Shown here: in pieces, positions 25,657 through 34,615 of the stretch
How the letters are laid out: the number at the start of each line of letters is the position of its first letter
Numbering within the stretch: the first letter of the stretch is position 1
Origin: a bacterium
GTDB taxonomy: Bacteria; Verrucomicrobiota; Verrucomicrobiia; Limisphaerales; RI-55
Direction: 5' to 3'
DNA length: 64,000 nt
Assembly (NCBI GenBank): GCA_016124235.1
Contig: WGOC01000017.1
Coordinates: 226,967 to 290,966, forward strand
Notes under the pieces: generated by a model
What the model saw: only the letters and a program-made list of their open reading frames with translations
What the model was told of the DNA's origin: nothing
Databases searched by the model: none
Program-made: the position numbers and the translations under genes

Positions 25657-26928
25657 ATGCTTTACGACTGCTGGCAGGCCGTGGCGCGCGAACACGCGGG
25701 GGAACTGGCCCTCGTCGAATGCGCGACAAGCCGACGTTGGACCTTCGCCGAACTGGCCAGGGCTGCCGAAACGTTTTCGATTGCCGACGAATCACCCGTA
25801 GTCGCTCAGGGTCAGACGGCCGAATTCATTTTGACCGTTCTCGCTGCCTGGCGGGAGGGGCGCCCACAGTTTCCGGTTGAACAAACCACGGCCGGTCCGC
25901 TTTCCTTCGACACCATTCCTACCGGCGTTGCGCATCTCAAGGCGACGTCGGGCACGACCGGCGCCAGCCAGTTGATAACCTTTTCGGCGGAGCAACTGGC
26001 GGCGGACGCGGCAAACATCGTCGCAACCATGGGACTCAATCCAACCGCGCCGAACTTGGGCGTCATCAGTCTTGCGCACTCATACGGTTTTTCAAATCTG
26101 GTCACACCGCTCTTGCTTCATGGCATTCCGTTGGTGCTTTGCGCCTCACCCATGCCAGAGGTCGTAAAATCGGCCGCCGCGGATTTCGATTCTCTCACGC
26201 TTCCCGCAGTGCCCGCGTTGTGGCGCGCTTGGCATGAGGCCGATGCGATTCCGCTCAACGTCAAACTGGCCATCTCCGCCGGTGCGCCTTTGCCCGTCGA
26301 ACTCGAAACCTCCGTGTTCAATTCGCGCGGGCTCAAGCTCCACAATTTTTACGGCTCCAGCGAATGCGGCGGTATCGCCTACGATCATTCTTCTCGTCCT
26401 CGAACGGACTCGTCAATGATTGGCCAACCCATGGAAAATGTCTCTTTGTCCATAGGCGATGACGGCTGCTTGATCGTCCACAGTTCAGCCGTTGGCACCG
26501 GCTATTTTCCCGATGGCGACGCCCGGCTCGGCGAAGGCGAATTTCACACGAGCGATCTTGCGGAACTGCGCGACGGGCAGGTCTTTTTGCGCGGTCGGTC
26601 GTCCGACGTCATCAACATCGCCGGTCGCAAACTCTCGCCGGAAACGGTGGAGGCAGTCATTCGCAAACAGCCCGGCGTGCGCGAATGCGTCGTCGTGGGT
26701 GTACCGGCCCGGGACCAAACGCGTGGCGAAGAAGGCCTGGCAATTGTGGCGCTATCCGACGAAACCCAACTCGAAGCCATCCGCCGGGCAACTGGAGCCA
26801 ATCTACCAGCATGGCAAAGTCCCCGCCATTGGTGGCCTGTCGCAGAAATTCCAACCAACGCCCGCGGAAAGATCTCGCGACGCGAATGGCGCGAGCGATT
26901 CGTCGAACGAGGCCGCAAATCGGAATGA
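25657..26928 (+). CDS. Short AMP-forming acyl/aryl-CoA ligase (ANL superfamily)
   Basis: Adenylate-forming enzyme that activates a carboxylic acid with ATP. Core motifs in order: A3 ATSGTTGASQ, A5 NFYGSSECGG, A7 TSDLAEL, A8 GRSSDVINIAGRKLSP and a C-terminal catalytic Lys region NARGKISRREW. It has 423 residues, about 80-150 fewer than typical acyl-CoA ligases, because the N-terminal subdomain is reduced. No carrier protein or thioesterase is next to it, so whether it loads CoA or an acyl carrier protein, and its substrate, are open. It is followed by a hairpin terminator and then a GH31 gene. Confidence 0.82.
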   Translation: MLYDCWQAVAREHAGELALVECATSRRWTFAELARAAETFSIADESPVVAQGQTAEFILTVLAAWREGRPQFPVEQTTAGPLSFDTIPTGVAHLKATSGTTGASQLITFSAEQLAADAANIVATMGLNPTAPNLGVISLAHSYGFSNLVTPLLLHGIPLVLCASPMPEVVKSAAADFDSLTLPAVPALWRAWHEADAIPLNVKLAISAGAPLPVELETSVFNSRGLKLHNFYGSSECGGIAYDHSSRPRTDSSMIGQPMENVSLSIGDDGCLIVHSSAVGTGYFPDGDARLGEGEFHTSDLAELRDGQVFLRGRSSDVINIAGRKLSPETVEAVIRKQPGVRECVVVGVPARDQTRGEEGLAIVALSDETQLEAIRRATGANLPAWQSPRHWWPVAEIPTNARGKISRREWRERFVERGRKSE

Positions 26929-26940
26929 CACACTCAATCT

Positions 26941-27089
26941 CGGGGAGCGCGCCCGTCCCGAGTGCATCAACCGGCGTCCTCGCCGGTTGTTTGGTTTTTG
27001 TGTTGCCGCACGACACCTTCGATTAAGCACGGGGCAAAATGTTCCGCGGGGACGCGGACCAGCGCAGGCGGGACGCCCGCACTCCCCGG
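26941..27089. repeat. MITE-like inverted-repeat element, copy A
   Basis: About 150 bases bounded by inverted ends: CGGGGAGCGCGCCCGTCCCG at 26941 and, reversed, the complement at about 27070-27089, matching at 17 of 20 positions. The ends also match those of the element at 31789-31941. No coding capacity. Confidence 0.6.
26968..27000 (+). terminator. Hairpin terminator inside a repeat element
   Basis: CAACCGGCG (26968-26976) pairs with CGCCGGTTG (26981-26989) across a TCCT loop and is followed by TTTGGTTTTTG. It lies inside the inverted-repeat element 26941-27089 and probably ends the ligase transcript. Confidence 0.65.
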
Positions 27090-27151
27090 ACCTCCAGTAT
27101 CGTTCCCGCTTAAGCTCGCCAGCTTCCCAATCTGCCGTTTAACTCGCGCCG

Positions 27152-29527
27152 ATGCGCGAAATCGTGGAAAAGAAATTACGCTCAGGAAGCGATTCCAATT
27201 CGATAGCAATTGTCCCCGATGCTCGTCGGTTTTTATGCGCCGGCCGAATCACGGAAATCTCAGTTCTTGATCGTGACGTCTTTCGCCTGCGTATCGGACG
27301 CAGCAAACAACTGAGCAACCAGCCGTCCTGGTCAATTATTCCACGCGATTGGCCAACCGCAGAAGCCAAGTGGCGCGAAGGCAAATCCACACTTTCAGCG
27401 ACAACTGCCGACGGAACGTTTTCTCTCCAAACCACCACCGGTCGCTGGCGCCTGGTCGATGACGGCGGCAATGAATTGTTCGCCGGTGAGCCCGCACACT
27501 TTGACGGCAAGAAGCCCGAGTTCGCACTCAATCTCGCGCTCGACGAGAAGATTTTCGGGCTCGGCGAATCGACCGGCACCTTCGACAAACGCGGGTTGAT
27601 CCGCGAATTCTGGAACATCGATGTCCTCGGCCACGCCGGTTGCATTCATCCCGGCTTGCGCAGCCTGTATGTTTCGATCCCGTTCGCCATTTCGTTGCGC
27701 GGCCCGATTGCCGCCGGAATTTTCTGGGACAATCCCGCGCGTCAGGTTTGGGACATCGGTTCGACCGATTTCAATCGTTGGAAACTTTCCGCCGACTCGG
27801 GCGAAATCGACCTCTACCTGATTGTCGGACCGTCGCTCGATCGCATCGTCGGCCGCTTCGCCGATCTCACCGGCCACATGCCCTTACCGCCCGACTGGGC
27901 GCTCGGCTTTCATCAATGTCGCTACAGTTACGAAACGCGCAAACGCGTCGAACAAGTTGCCGCCACATTTCGCCGGAAACGCATCCCCTGCGACGCGCTC
28001 TATCTCGACATCCATCACATGGACGGCTATCGCGTTTTTACGTTTGGCAAAACGTTTCCCAAGCCGGAGGCCATGATCGCCAAACTTGCGCGCCATGGAT
28101 TTCACACCGTTTGCATTGTCGATCCGGGCGTGAAAAACGATCCCAAGTTCGGCGTGCTGCAACGCGGACGAAAGCACGACGCCTTCGTGAAGGATCGCTC
28201 GGGTAAAAAGGATTTCCTTGGTCGTGTCTGGCCGGGCGAAGCGCGGTTTCCCGACTTCCTCAATGTACGGACTCGCAATTGGTGGGCCGGCGAACAACAA
28301 AAGCTCTCGCGTCTCGGTGTCGCCGGATTTTGGAACGACATGAACGAACCGGCGAACTTCGCGCGCCCGGACAAAACGCTCGATCCCCTCGCCCGCCACG
28401 AAACGGATCACGGGCCGCGCCGGCACGCGGAGGCTCACAATCTTTACGGAATGCAGATGGCCCGCGCGTCGCGTGAGGGATCGCTCGCTGCCCAACCTGA
28501 TGCCCGGCCGTTCGTCATCACGCGCGCTGGTTGGGCGGGCGTGCAACGTCACGCGCTCGTCTGGACCGGCGACAACAGCTCGACTTGGTATCATTTTGAA
28601 GACTCGATCCAATCACTGCTCAATCTCAGCTTGAGCGGGGTGCCGTTCTGCGGTTGCGACGCCGGCGGCTTCCTCGAAAACTGCACGCCCGAACTTTACA
28701 TCCGCTGGATGCAATGCGCCGCTTTCACGCCCTTCTTCCGAGCGCACACCAACCTTGGCACGAATGATCACGAGCCTTGGGCGTTCGGTCCCGCGGCGGA
28801 GGCAATCGTTCGCCACTACATTGAACTGCGTTACCAGCTTCTGCCGTATCTGAAATCGTTATTCGTCGAAACCAGCCGTACCGGCGCGCCGATCATGCGT
28901 CCACTTTTCTGGCATCATCAGGACGACCCCACGGCCGCCGGCATCAGCGATCAGTTTTTGCTCGGCCGCAACCTCCTGGTCGCGCCGATCACCAAGCAAG
29001 GCGCCGAAGCGCGTAGTGTCTATCTGCCCGAGGGCGAGTGGTGCGAATTCTGGTCCGGCCAACGGATTCCCGGTCGCCAACACATTTTGACGCCGGCGCC
29101 GATTCAATACCTGCCGCTCTTCGTTCGCGCCGGAGCCGTGATTCCTTTCCGCGATGTTCAACAACACACCGGCGAAAAGCCGTTGCGCGAAGCCTCGCTC
29201 CATGTCTGGCCGGGCGGAATGGATTCGTTCACTTGGCGCGAAGACGACGGTGTCAGCCAAGCCTTCGAAGGTGGTGAATTTTCCGAACGATCGGTCATGG
29301 TTTCCTCAAACGAACAAGATGGCCGGCTCATCATCGGCGCTGCCAAAGGAGACTATGAATCAACGCTCAAGACCTGGCGCATCGTGCTTCGAACCGCCGG
29401 GAAGAAACCAAAGGTCACTGTGAATGGCCGGCGCGTGAAAGCGACGTTTGATCGCAAGTCGGGCACTGCGGCTTGGGAGATTCCCAATTCGATTTCGGAA
29501 ATGGTGATTGAGTGGTCAGCAGGTTGA
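27152..29527 (+). CDS. GH31 alpha-glucosidase
   Basis: Family 31 glycoside hydrolase, typically an exo-acting alpha-glucosidase or alpha-xylosidase with retaining mechanism. Blocks: an N-terminal beta-sandwich (to about residue 235), then the barrel with DALYLDIHHMDGYRVF, the nucleophile Asp396 in GFWNDMNEPANF, the acid/base Asp474 in WTGDNSSTW, GVPFCGCDAGGF, and the C-terminal sandwiches (PIMRPLFW, EGEWCEFWSG, REDDGVSQAF). 791 residues, usual length. No clear signal peptide at ATG 27152, so a cytoplasmic enzyme acting on imported oligosaccharides is likely. No ribosome site is obvious. Confidence 0.92.
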   Translation: MREIVEKKLRSGSDSNSIAIVPDARRFLCAGRITEISVLDRDVFRLRIGRSKQLSNQPSWSIIPRDWPTAEAKWREGKSTLSATTADGTFSLQTTTGRWRLVDDGGNELFAGEPAHFDGKKPEFALNLALDEKIFGLGESTGTFDKRGLIREFWNIDVLGHAGCIHPGLRSLYVSIPFAISLRGPIAAGIFWDNPARQVWDIGSTDFNRWKLSADSGEIDLYLIVGPSLDRIVGRFADLTGHMPLPPDWALGFHQCRYSYETRKRVEQVAATFRRKRIPCDALYLDIHHMDGYRVFTFGKTFPKPEAMIAKLARHGFHTVCIVDPGVKNDPKFGVLQRGRKHDAFVKDRSGKKDFLGRVWPGEARFPDFLNVRTRNWWAGEQQKLSRLGVAGFWNDMNEPANFARPDKTLDPLARHETDHGPRRHAEAHNLYGMQMARASREGSLAAQPDARPFVITRAGWAGVQRHALVWTGDNSSTWYHFEDSIQSLLNLSLSGVPFCGCDAGGFLENCTPELYIRWMQCAAFTPFFRAHTNLGTNDHEPWAFGPAAEAIVRHYIELRYQLLPYLKSLFVETSRTGAPIMRPLFWHHQDDPTAAGISDQFLLGRNLLVAPITKQGAEARSVYLPEGEWCEFWSGQRIPGRQHILTPAPIQYLPLFVRAGAVIPFRDVQQHTGEKPLREASLHVWPGGMDSFTWREDDGVSQAFEGGEFSERSVMVSSNEQDGRLIIGAAKGDYESTLKTWRIVLRTAGKKPKVTVNGRRVKATFDRKSGTAAWEIPNSISEMVIEWSAG

Positions 29528-29609
29528 AGGATCAGTCGTAGATCGTAATCAGAGCATTACTTGGATTCACACTGAATTTGGTGTTCCACCCAAAACCAAC
29601 ACGTCTTGT

Positions 29610-31445
29610 TCATTGGGCAACAGCCCGGATGAACACTGAAGTAGCATTCAGTGAGTTCGTAACCCGCATGGATGTAACACCAGCTGTGTTTGTGAAAGTT
29701 CGCATATCGGACCAAATGCTGAGGTCGGTTGATCCACTCACGAGATACTTGCGTCCCCATTCCCCAGCCAGTCCGAGCGTTAGTGAACTAGAATTATCTA
29801 CGTGCAATGAGAGGAGAGGACCGCTGGTTGAAGCGTCGAACCAGTTTATGCCATCGTTCGAAACCAACCCCATTGGCGATTGTAGATAGCCCTCCGGAGC
29901 ATAGAGACTGAATAATCCGCCCTGAAAAATTCCGACACCGAAATTCGCACTTGTAGGGAAGCTGCAGTCGAGCCAGTTCGTGCCGTCTGGGGAACTCCAA
30001 ATTGCCCCATTCCATCCGAATCCGACCCAACGATTGTTGCCATAGGTTAGACCTGTCAGGTAACCGGGATTCGCCACGCGCAATAACCAGTTCGTGCCAT
30101 CTTCAGAGGAAATTATGCCATTGTACGCGGCGACCCACACGCCTTGCTCGAAGCGCAGGCTGGGGAGTTCGCCGATTGGCGGATATGGAACCGATGTCCA
30201 GTTCGTTCCGTCGGAAGAGACTAAAATTCCAACGCTCCCAGCCGTCACAAAAAGTCCGTTGCCAAAGTCGAGACCTGTTAGCGTACCGTCGCAACCACGA
30301 CGCTGAACGTAGTGTATCCCGTCTTCTGAACTGTAAATCTTACCGCAATTGCCGCTAATCCCTACACTAATTCCGTTCCCGGAAGCCAACGCAGCGATCG
30401 GACATACGGTGGCATTTTGTGCGGTCCAAGTGGACAGATTGCTGCTGGAATAAATCGCCCCCCCGTCGCCGACCACCACGTATTGACCCAATCCAAAAGC
30501 CACGCTCAAGCAGTTGATCTCACCAATGTAAGCGTTTGTCCACGTGTTACCGTCGGGACTCCACTCAGCACTACTTTGACCCACACCCAGGAGCAAACCT
30601 CCCCCGAAACAGAAAGCGCTAAAGTTCATGTTGTGCCGCGCAGTTGACCAATTTACGCCATTGGTTGAACGGGCGACTTGATCCATACCGAACTCACCCC
30701 AACCTGCGGTTACGAAGGCTCCATTCCCATAAGCTCCACACTTAAAGGTGCTCGCGGTCGAAACGCTTGTGTTTGTCCAGTTGAGACCATCCGAGGATAC
30801 CAAGATTATCCCATCACCGCCGCTGGCAACGAACAATCCACCTCCAAAATAGACTCCGTAAAGAGTTCTACCGACCGGCACTCCGTTGGTGCTTCTGTCC
30901 CAAGTTATTGAGTCGGCAGATTTCATCAGTTTTGAGTCGTCGGTTAGTGCGACAAATTGTCCATTGCCAAAGGCAACGGCTCGAAAGTTGTTCGTTACGG
31001 CAGCACCTGTTGACAGCCAATCGCTACCATTTGTCGATTGCAAAACAGATCCTGCGTCCCCTACTGAAACGAACCTATCTGCCCCAAAGGTTATGCCATA
31101 TAGCGTAGACGTGGTTGGGGACGGCTGTCGCAACCAGTTCGTCGCATTTGTGGAAAGGACGATAATCCCGCCATCACCGACGGCAACAAAACGATCTGTG
31201 TCGAAAGCAACGGACCGCAGAGTACTGGCATTCGCCTCAGGCGTGCTTCCAACCAGGAGGCAATTGGTTTGCCCAAAACCGGAACTGCATGCGAATGCAA
31301 GTGCGCCAGTCAAAAAGGCTTGCACCACGCAAGGAAATTTGTGAGACGCCGCACCACAGCACCCAGCAGAACACGGGAACTGCATGTCGCAGGCGAGGGA
31401 TTGGCGAAGCAAAGCCGACAGGAAAGCCTTCATGGCGAGGCTCAT
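29610..31445 (-). CDS. Exported beta-propeller repeat protein
   Basis: A 611-residue exported protein with about 12 repeats of roughly 42 residues of the form FGxGxFVAVGDGGxIxxSxDGxNW (for example RFVAVGDGGIIVLSTNATNW), a pattern found in BNR/HCF136-like propellers and frequent in Verrucomicrobia. The frame opens with ATG ending at 31445; an internal ATG ending at 31385 places the hydrophobic stretch (VVQAFLTGALAFACSSG) nearer the N-terminus and may be the real start. The region between is unusually Cys-rich. The C-terminus carries the module seen in other exported proteins here (GLAGEWGRKYLVSGSTDLSIW to FIRAVAQ). Function unknown. Base use is less GC-rich than its neighbours. Confidence 0.8.
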   Translation of the reverse strand: MSLAMKAFLSALLRQSLACDMQFPCSAGCCGAASHKFPCVVQAFLTGALAFACSSGFGQTNCLLVGSTPEANASTLRSVAFDTDRFVAVGDGGIIVLSTNATNWLRQPSPTTSTLYGITFGADRFVSVGDAGSVLQSTNGSDWLSTGAAVTNNFRAVAFGNGQFVALTDDSKLMKSADSITWDRSTNGVPVGRTLYGVYFGGGLFVASGGDGIILVSSDGLNWTNTSVSTASTFKCGAYGNGAFVTAGWGEFGMDQVARSTNGVNWSTARHNMNFSAFCFGGGLLLGVGQSSAEWSPDGNTWTNAYIGEINCLSVAFGLGQYVVVGDGGAIYSSSNLSTWTAQNATVCPIAALASGNGISVGISGNCGKIYSSEDGIHYVQRRGCDGTLTGLDFGNGLFVTAGSVGILVSSDGTNWTSVPYPPIGELPSLRFEQGVWVAAYNGIISSEDGTNWLLRVANPGYLTGLTYGNNRWVGFGWNGAIWSSPDGTNWLDCSFPTSANFGVGIFQGGLFSLYAPEGYLQSPMGLVSNDGINWFDASTSGPLLSLHVDNSSSLTLGLAGEWGRKYLVSGSTDLSIWSDMRTFTNTAGVTSMRVTNSLNATSVFIRAVAQ

Positions 31446-31475
31446 GTTCTGCGACCGCTGTCTGTTGCATCAAGC

Positions 31476-31768
31476 CCAAAATCGGCGCGGATCGCTGGTC
31501 CTAAACCCGTTGTCGAACCAGGCGTCGTGGTTCCCGCCGACATGATGGCGATCGGGATTGTCTGGACAGCACATCGATGATTCTTCGCCGATACTACCGG
31601 GACTGGGGCCAGGGTCCGGTCCGGCATCAGGCCAGCATCAACCTATTATTTTGCAACGGCCGTGTGGAGTCGCCAACGCTCAAATCGGTTTTTGAAGACA
31701 AGAGTGACGCGGCGCTCGCGCGTTGGAATCGCGATCACCAGCCGCATCGCGAAACGCTGTTGCACTGA
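31476..31768 (+). pseudogene. Remnant of a DUF1559-type pseudopilin (H-X9-DG) gene
   Basis: Two reading frames together give the C-terminal part of a verrucomicrobial type II secretion pseudopilin: EPGVVVPADMMAIG (frame ending at 31580), where intact relatives continue '...MIAIGD', and RHQASINLLFCNGRVES followed by KSDAALARWNRDHQPHRE (frame ending at 31768), where relatives read 'RHxGxANVLFADGHVE...RWNRDHQPH'. The shift and stop between them, and the missing N-terminal prepilin half, show a decayed 5'-truncated copy. It lies beside the inverted-repeat element 31789-31941. Confidence 0.75.
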
Positions 31769-31788
31769 AGCTGGGCGATCGCTGGTCA

Positions 31789-31941
31789 TTGGGGAGCGCA
31801 CGCGTCCCGCGTGCCTTGTTTGGCGTCTCGCCAAACAACAAGGAACCGCAGTTCATCGAACTTCGATCTGCCGATATGAGATCTATCCGAAGCCACCACC
31901 GGGACGGCGGCGGCAGGACGCGAGACGCGTGCGCTCCCCAA
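31789..31941. repeat. MITE-like inverted-repeat element, copy B
   Basis: Terminal inverted repeats 31789-31812 (TTGGGGAGCGCACGCGTC...) and 31918-31941 match at 23 of 24 positions. Inside, a 10-bp hairpin (TTGTTTGGCG, loop TCT, CGCCAAACAA) lies at 31816-31838. No reading frame of note. The ends resemble those of the element at 26941-27089. Confidence 0.75.
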
Positions 31942-32095
31942 ATATACTGTCGCGCTCCGGCATCCAAAACATCTTAAAACCTGTTCGGCTACGATGAGTA
32001 ACGGTCGATGAATCGGATCGCCTCAAATCGGATTTTGGTTTCGTACCGATAAATTCGCTTTGCATTTTGCCGCGTTGTGTTACGAGACGGCGCTC

Positions 32096-33598
32096 ATGAA
32101 ACACGCCCTGCGTTGGGCGCGCTCCGGTGGCGCACTGACCATTGCGATTCTCCTTCTTCTGGGAGGAAGCGGGCACGCGTTTGCCGCGGATACGCTCGAC
32201 TCGATTCGCGCGCGCGGCGAGTTGTTGTGGGGCGCGGACGCCGAGGGCGGCGCGCCTTATGTTTATCCCGATCCAGAGCATCCCGAAAAGCTGATCGGGT
32301 TCGAAGTCGATCTCGCAAACGCGCTGGCAAACCGGCTCGGCGTGAAGGCGCGCGTCGTTCAAAATCAATGGGACCAGCTCATCCCGGCGTTGGAGCGTGG
32401 CAACTTCGACATCATTCTTAACGGGCTCGAAATCACGCCGCAAAACCAGCAACAAATCAACTTCGCCCGGCCGTACTACGTTTACGCACAGCAAATCGTC
32501 ACGCTCACCGGCACGACGAATTTGACAACACTGGCCGATCTCAAGGGACATCCCGTCGGTGTGCTCGCGGCGACGGCGGCGCAACGTCTGGTGCAAGCCT
32601 TCGGCGGGATCGACGTCCGCATCTATCCGGGCAACGTCGAGAATTTTCAGGACATGAAGGCCGGCCGGATCGACGCGGCGGTGCTCGATCTGCCGATTGC
32701 GTTGTTTTACGCGAAACCCGATCCCGCGTTGCGCCTTTCGGGGGAACCGTTCGCGCCAGGTTATTACGGTATCGGAGTGCGCCGAACCGATCCCGAATTG
32801 CTGGCCGCGTTGAATCAGGCGATCGCTGATCTGCTCGCGGACGGAACGATCGAAAAGATCGACCGCAAATACGGCCTTTGGGACGAACGCCAGGCCGTGC
32901 TGAAGGATTACCATCAGGAAGCCGTTGCGCAGCGGAAAACCATTTCCACGCTGCGCGAGTGGCCGAAGTACCTGCCGCTGCTCCTGCGCGGTGCGGTGAC
33001 GACGATCGAGCTTTCCGTCTTGGGCATGGCGCTCGCGATGGTGACCGGTTTGGTGATCGTATTAATCCGACTGTATTCCGTCGCGCCTTTTCGCTGGTTC
33101 GCTCAGGCGTACGTCGAATTCATTCGCGGCACACCGCTGCTCATCCAGTTGTTTCTCATTTACTACGGCCTGCCGGAAATCGGCATCCGGTTGAACGCCT
33201 TCGTCGCGGCGGTAGTTGGGCTTGGATTGAATTACGCGGCGAGCGAGGCGGAGAATTATCGCGCCGGAATCCAGGCCGTCCCACGGGGCCAGATGGAAGC
33301 CGCGCAGGCGCTCGGAATGAGTCACGGTCAGGCCTTGCGCCATGTCATTCTGCCGCAGGCGTTGCGAATGGTGATCCCGCCCGTGACGAATGATTTCATC
33401 GCGATGTTCAAGGACTCGTCGATCGTGTCGGTCATCACGATGGTGGAGCTGACCAAGGTTTACGGCATGCTCGCGATGTCCACCTATGATTACATCGGGC
33501 TCGGCCTGATGACGGCCGGGATCTATTTCGCGCTGAGCTATCCGGCGTCGATCTTCGCCGGCCGTTTGGAAAGGAGGTTGCAACGTGATCGTCGTTGA
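32096..33598 (+). CDS. Fused binding protein and permease of a polar amino-acid ABC transporter
   Basis: One chain with an export signal ([17 protein letters not shown]), a periplasmic amino-acid-binding domain at about residues 32-245 ([51 protein letters not shown]) and a His/Glu/Gln-type permease domain at about 265-495 with several membrane segments, the [20 protein letters not shown] block and the EAA loop [20 protein letters not shown]. The usual arrangement is two genes; fusions like this are known in glutamine/polar amino-acid systems. ATG 32096 is preferred to the upstream in-frame ATG at 32060 since it begins just before the signal peptide. The ATPase gene overlaps its end by 14 bases. 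Confidence 0.9.
   Translation: MKHALRWARSGGALTIAILLLLGGSGHAFAADTLDSIRARGELLWGADAEGGAPYVYPDPEHPEKLIGFEVDLANALANRLGVKARVVQNQWDQLIPALERGNFDIILNGLEITPQNQQQINFARPYYVYAQQIVTLTGTTNLTTLADLKGHPVGVLAATAAQRLVQAFGGIDVRIYPGNVENFQDMKAGRIDAAVLDLPIALFYAKPDPALRLSGEPFAPGYYGIGVRRTDPELLAALNQAIADLLADGTIEKIDRKYGLWDERQAVLKDYHQEAVAQRKTISTLREWPKYLPLLLRGAVTTIELSVLGMALAMVTGLVIVLIRLYSVAPFRWFAQAYVEFIRGTPLLIQLFLIYYGLPEIGIRLNAFVAAVVGLGLNYAASEAENYRAGIQAVPRGQMEAAQALGMSHGQALRHVILPQALRMVIPPVTNDFIAMFKDSSIVSVITMVELTKVYGMLAMSTYDYIGLGLMTAGIYFALSYPASIFAGRLERRLQRDRR
33567..33577 (+). promoter_or_regulatory. Strong ribosome binding site
   Basis: GGAAAGGAGG lies just upstream of the GTG at 33585. It is one of the few near-consensus Shine-Dalgarno sites in this window and fixes the ATPase start inside the end of the permease gene. 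Confidence 0.75.
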
Positions 33599-34337
33599 AC
33601 AACTCGTGAAATCGTTCGGCAGCAACCGCGTCCTCCACGGCATCGATCACACGCAGTCGCGCGGCGAAGCGGTGGTGTTGATCGGCCCGAGCGGCTGTGG
33701 CAAAAGCACCTTTCTCCGATGCCTGAATCAACTCGAAACCGCCGACTCCGGATCGATCTCGGTGGCCGGCGTCACGGTGAAAAGCGGGCAAAAGGAATCG
33801 CGCGCGGCGAGCCACAAACTTCAGCGCGAGCTACGGATGAAAACGGGGATGGTTTTTCAGCAGTTCAATTTGTTCCCGCATTTGACCGCGTTGCAAAACG
33901 TCACGACGGCGCCGGTTGTGGTGAAGCGAATGAACCGGCGCGCAGCGGAGGTGCTGGGGCGCGAATTGCTCGCCAAGGTCGGTCTCGAACAAAAGGCCGA
34001 CGCCTACCCAGCGCAGCTTTCCGGCGGACAACAACAGCGCGTCGCGATCGCTCGCGCGCTGGCGATGCAGCCGGAGGTCATGCTTTTTGACGAACCCACG
34101 AGTGCGCTTGATCCGGAGCTGCGCGACGAAGTGCTCCGCGTCATGCGGCAGCTCGTCGAGGAAGGCATGACGACGATCGTGGTGACACACGAAATGCAGT
34201 TCGCCCGCGACATGGCGGACAAGGTGTTGTTCTTCGACGCCGGCCGCGTGGCCGAATCGGGTCCGCCGGAGGAGATCTTCGGCAATCCGCGCAATGAACG
34301 AACGCGGGAGTTTCTGAAGCGCGTTGCTGTGAAATAG
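33585..34337 (+). CDS. ATPase of the polar amino-acid ABC transporter
   Basis: Cytoplasmic ATP-binding subunit (GlnQ/HisP type) that powers the fused binding-protein/permease encoded immediately upstream. Walker [14 protein letters not shown]-loop [10 protein letters not shown], signature [15 protein letters not shown], Walker [14 protein letters not shown] and switch VVTHEM are all intact. Start GTG 33585, supported by a strong ribosome site; the gene overlaps the permease gene by 14 bases. A short insertion after the first strand region ([17 protein letters not shown]) is within family variation. 250 residues. Confidence 0.95.
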   Translation: MIVVEQLVKSFGSNRVLHGIDHTQSRGEAVVLIGPSGCGKSTFLRCLNQLETADSGSISVAGVTVKSGQKESRAASHKLQRELRMKTGMVFQQFNLFPHLTALQNVTTAPVVVKRMNRRAAEVLGRELLAKVGLEQKADAYPAQLSGGQQQRVAIARALAMQPEVMLFDEPTSALDPELRDEVLRVMRQLVEEGMTTIVVTHEMQFARDMADKVLFFDAGRVAESGPPEEIFGNPRNERTREFLKRVAVK

Positions 34338-34615
34338 TCGCCGGTTTCGGTGTATTAATTTTGGGTTTTATCGTGGTGTTTTGACAAGGCGGGCCGGCAC
34401 GGAAGGCTAGCCTTACCCGCCCGAGCATCGTTCCCTGATTCAGGCCCAATTTCCGCGACGCAATTCCTCCAGCAATTGACTGAATTCCTCATTGTTGATT
34501 TGCGGGACTCCCCTAGATTTGGATCATTCAACTTGCGAATCACCGTTACTTTCAGGCCGTCCCCTGCCCTTTGGATGACTTGGAAGCCGCTGGCGAACGT
34601 CATACTTAAATTCTT
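34338..34615. other. Intergenic region upstream of the giant glycosidase gene
   Basis: About 280 bases before the largest gene of the window. A TTGACA at about 34381 could be a -35 element but no convincing -10 box lies at the right distance. No repeat or RNA gene recognised. Confidence 0.35.

Noticed and set aside
34375..34415. Possible promoter with TTGACA
   Set aside because: No acceptable -10 box at 16-18 bases; the match alone is not enough in this GC range.
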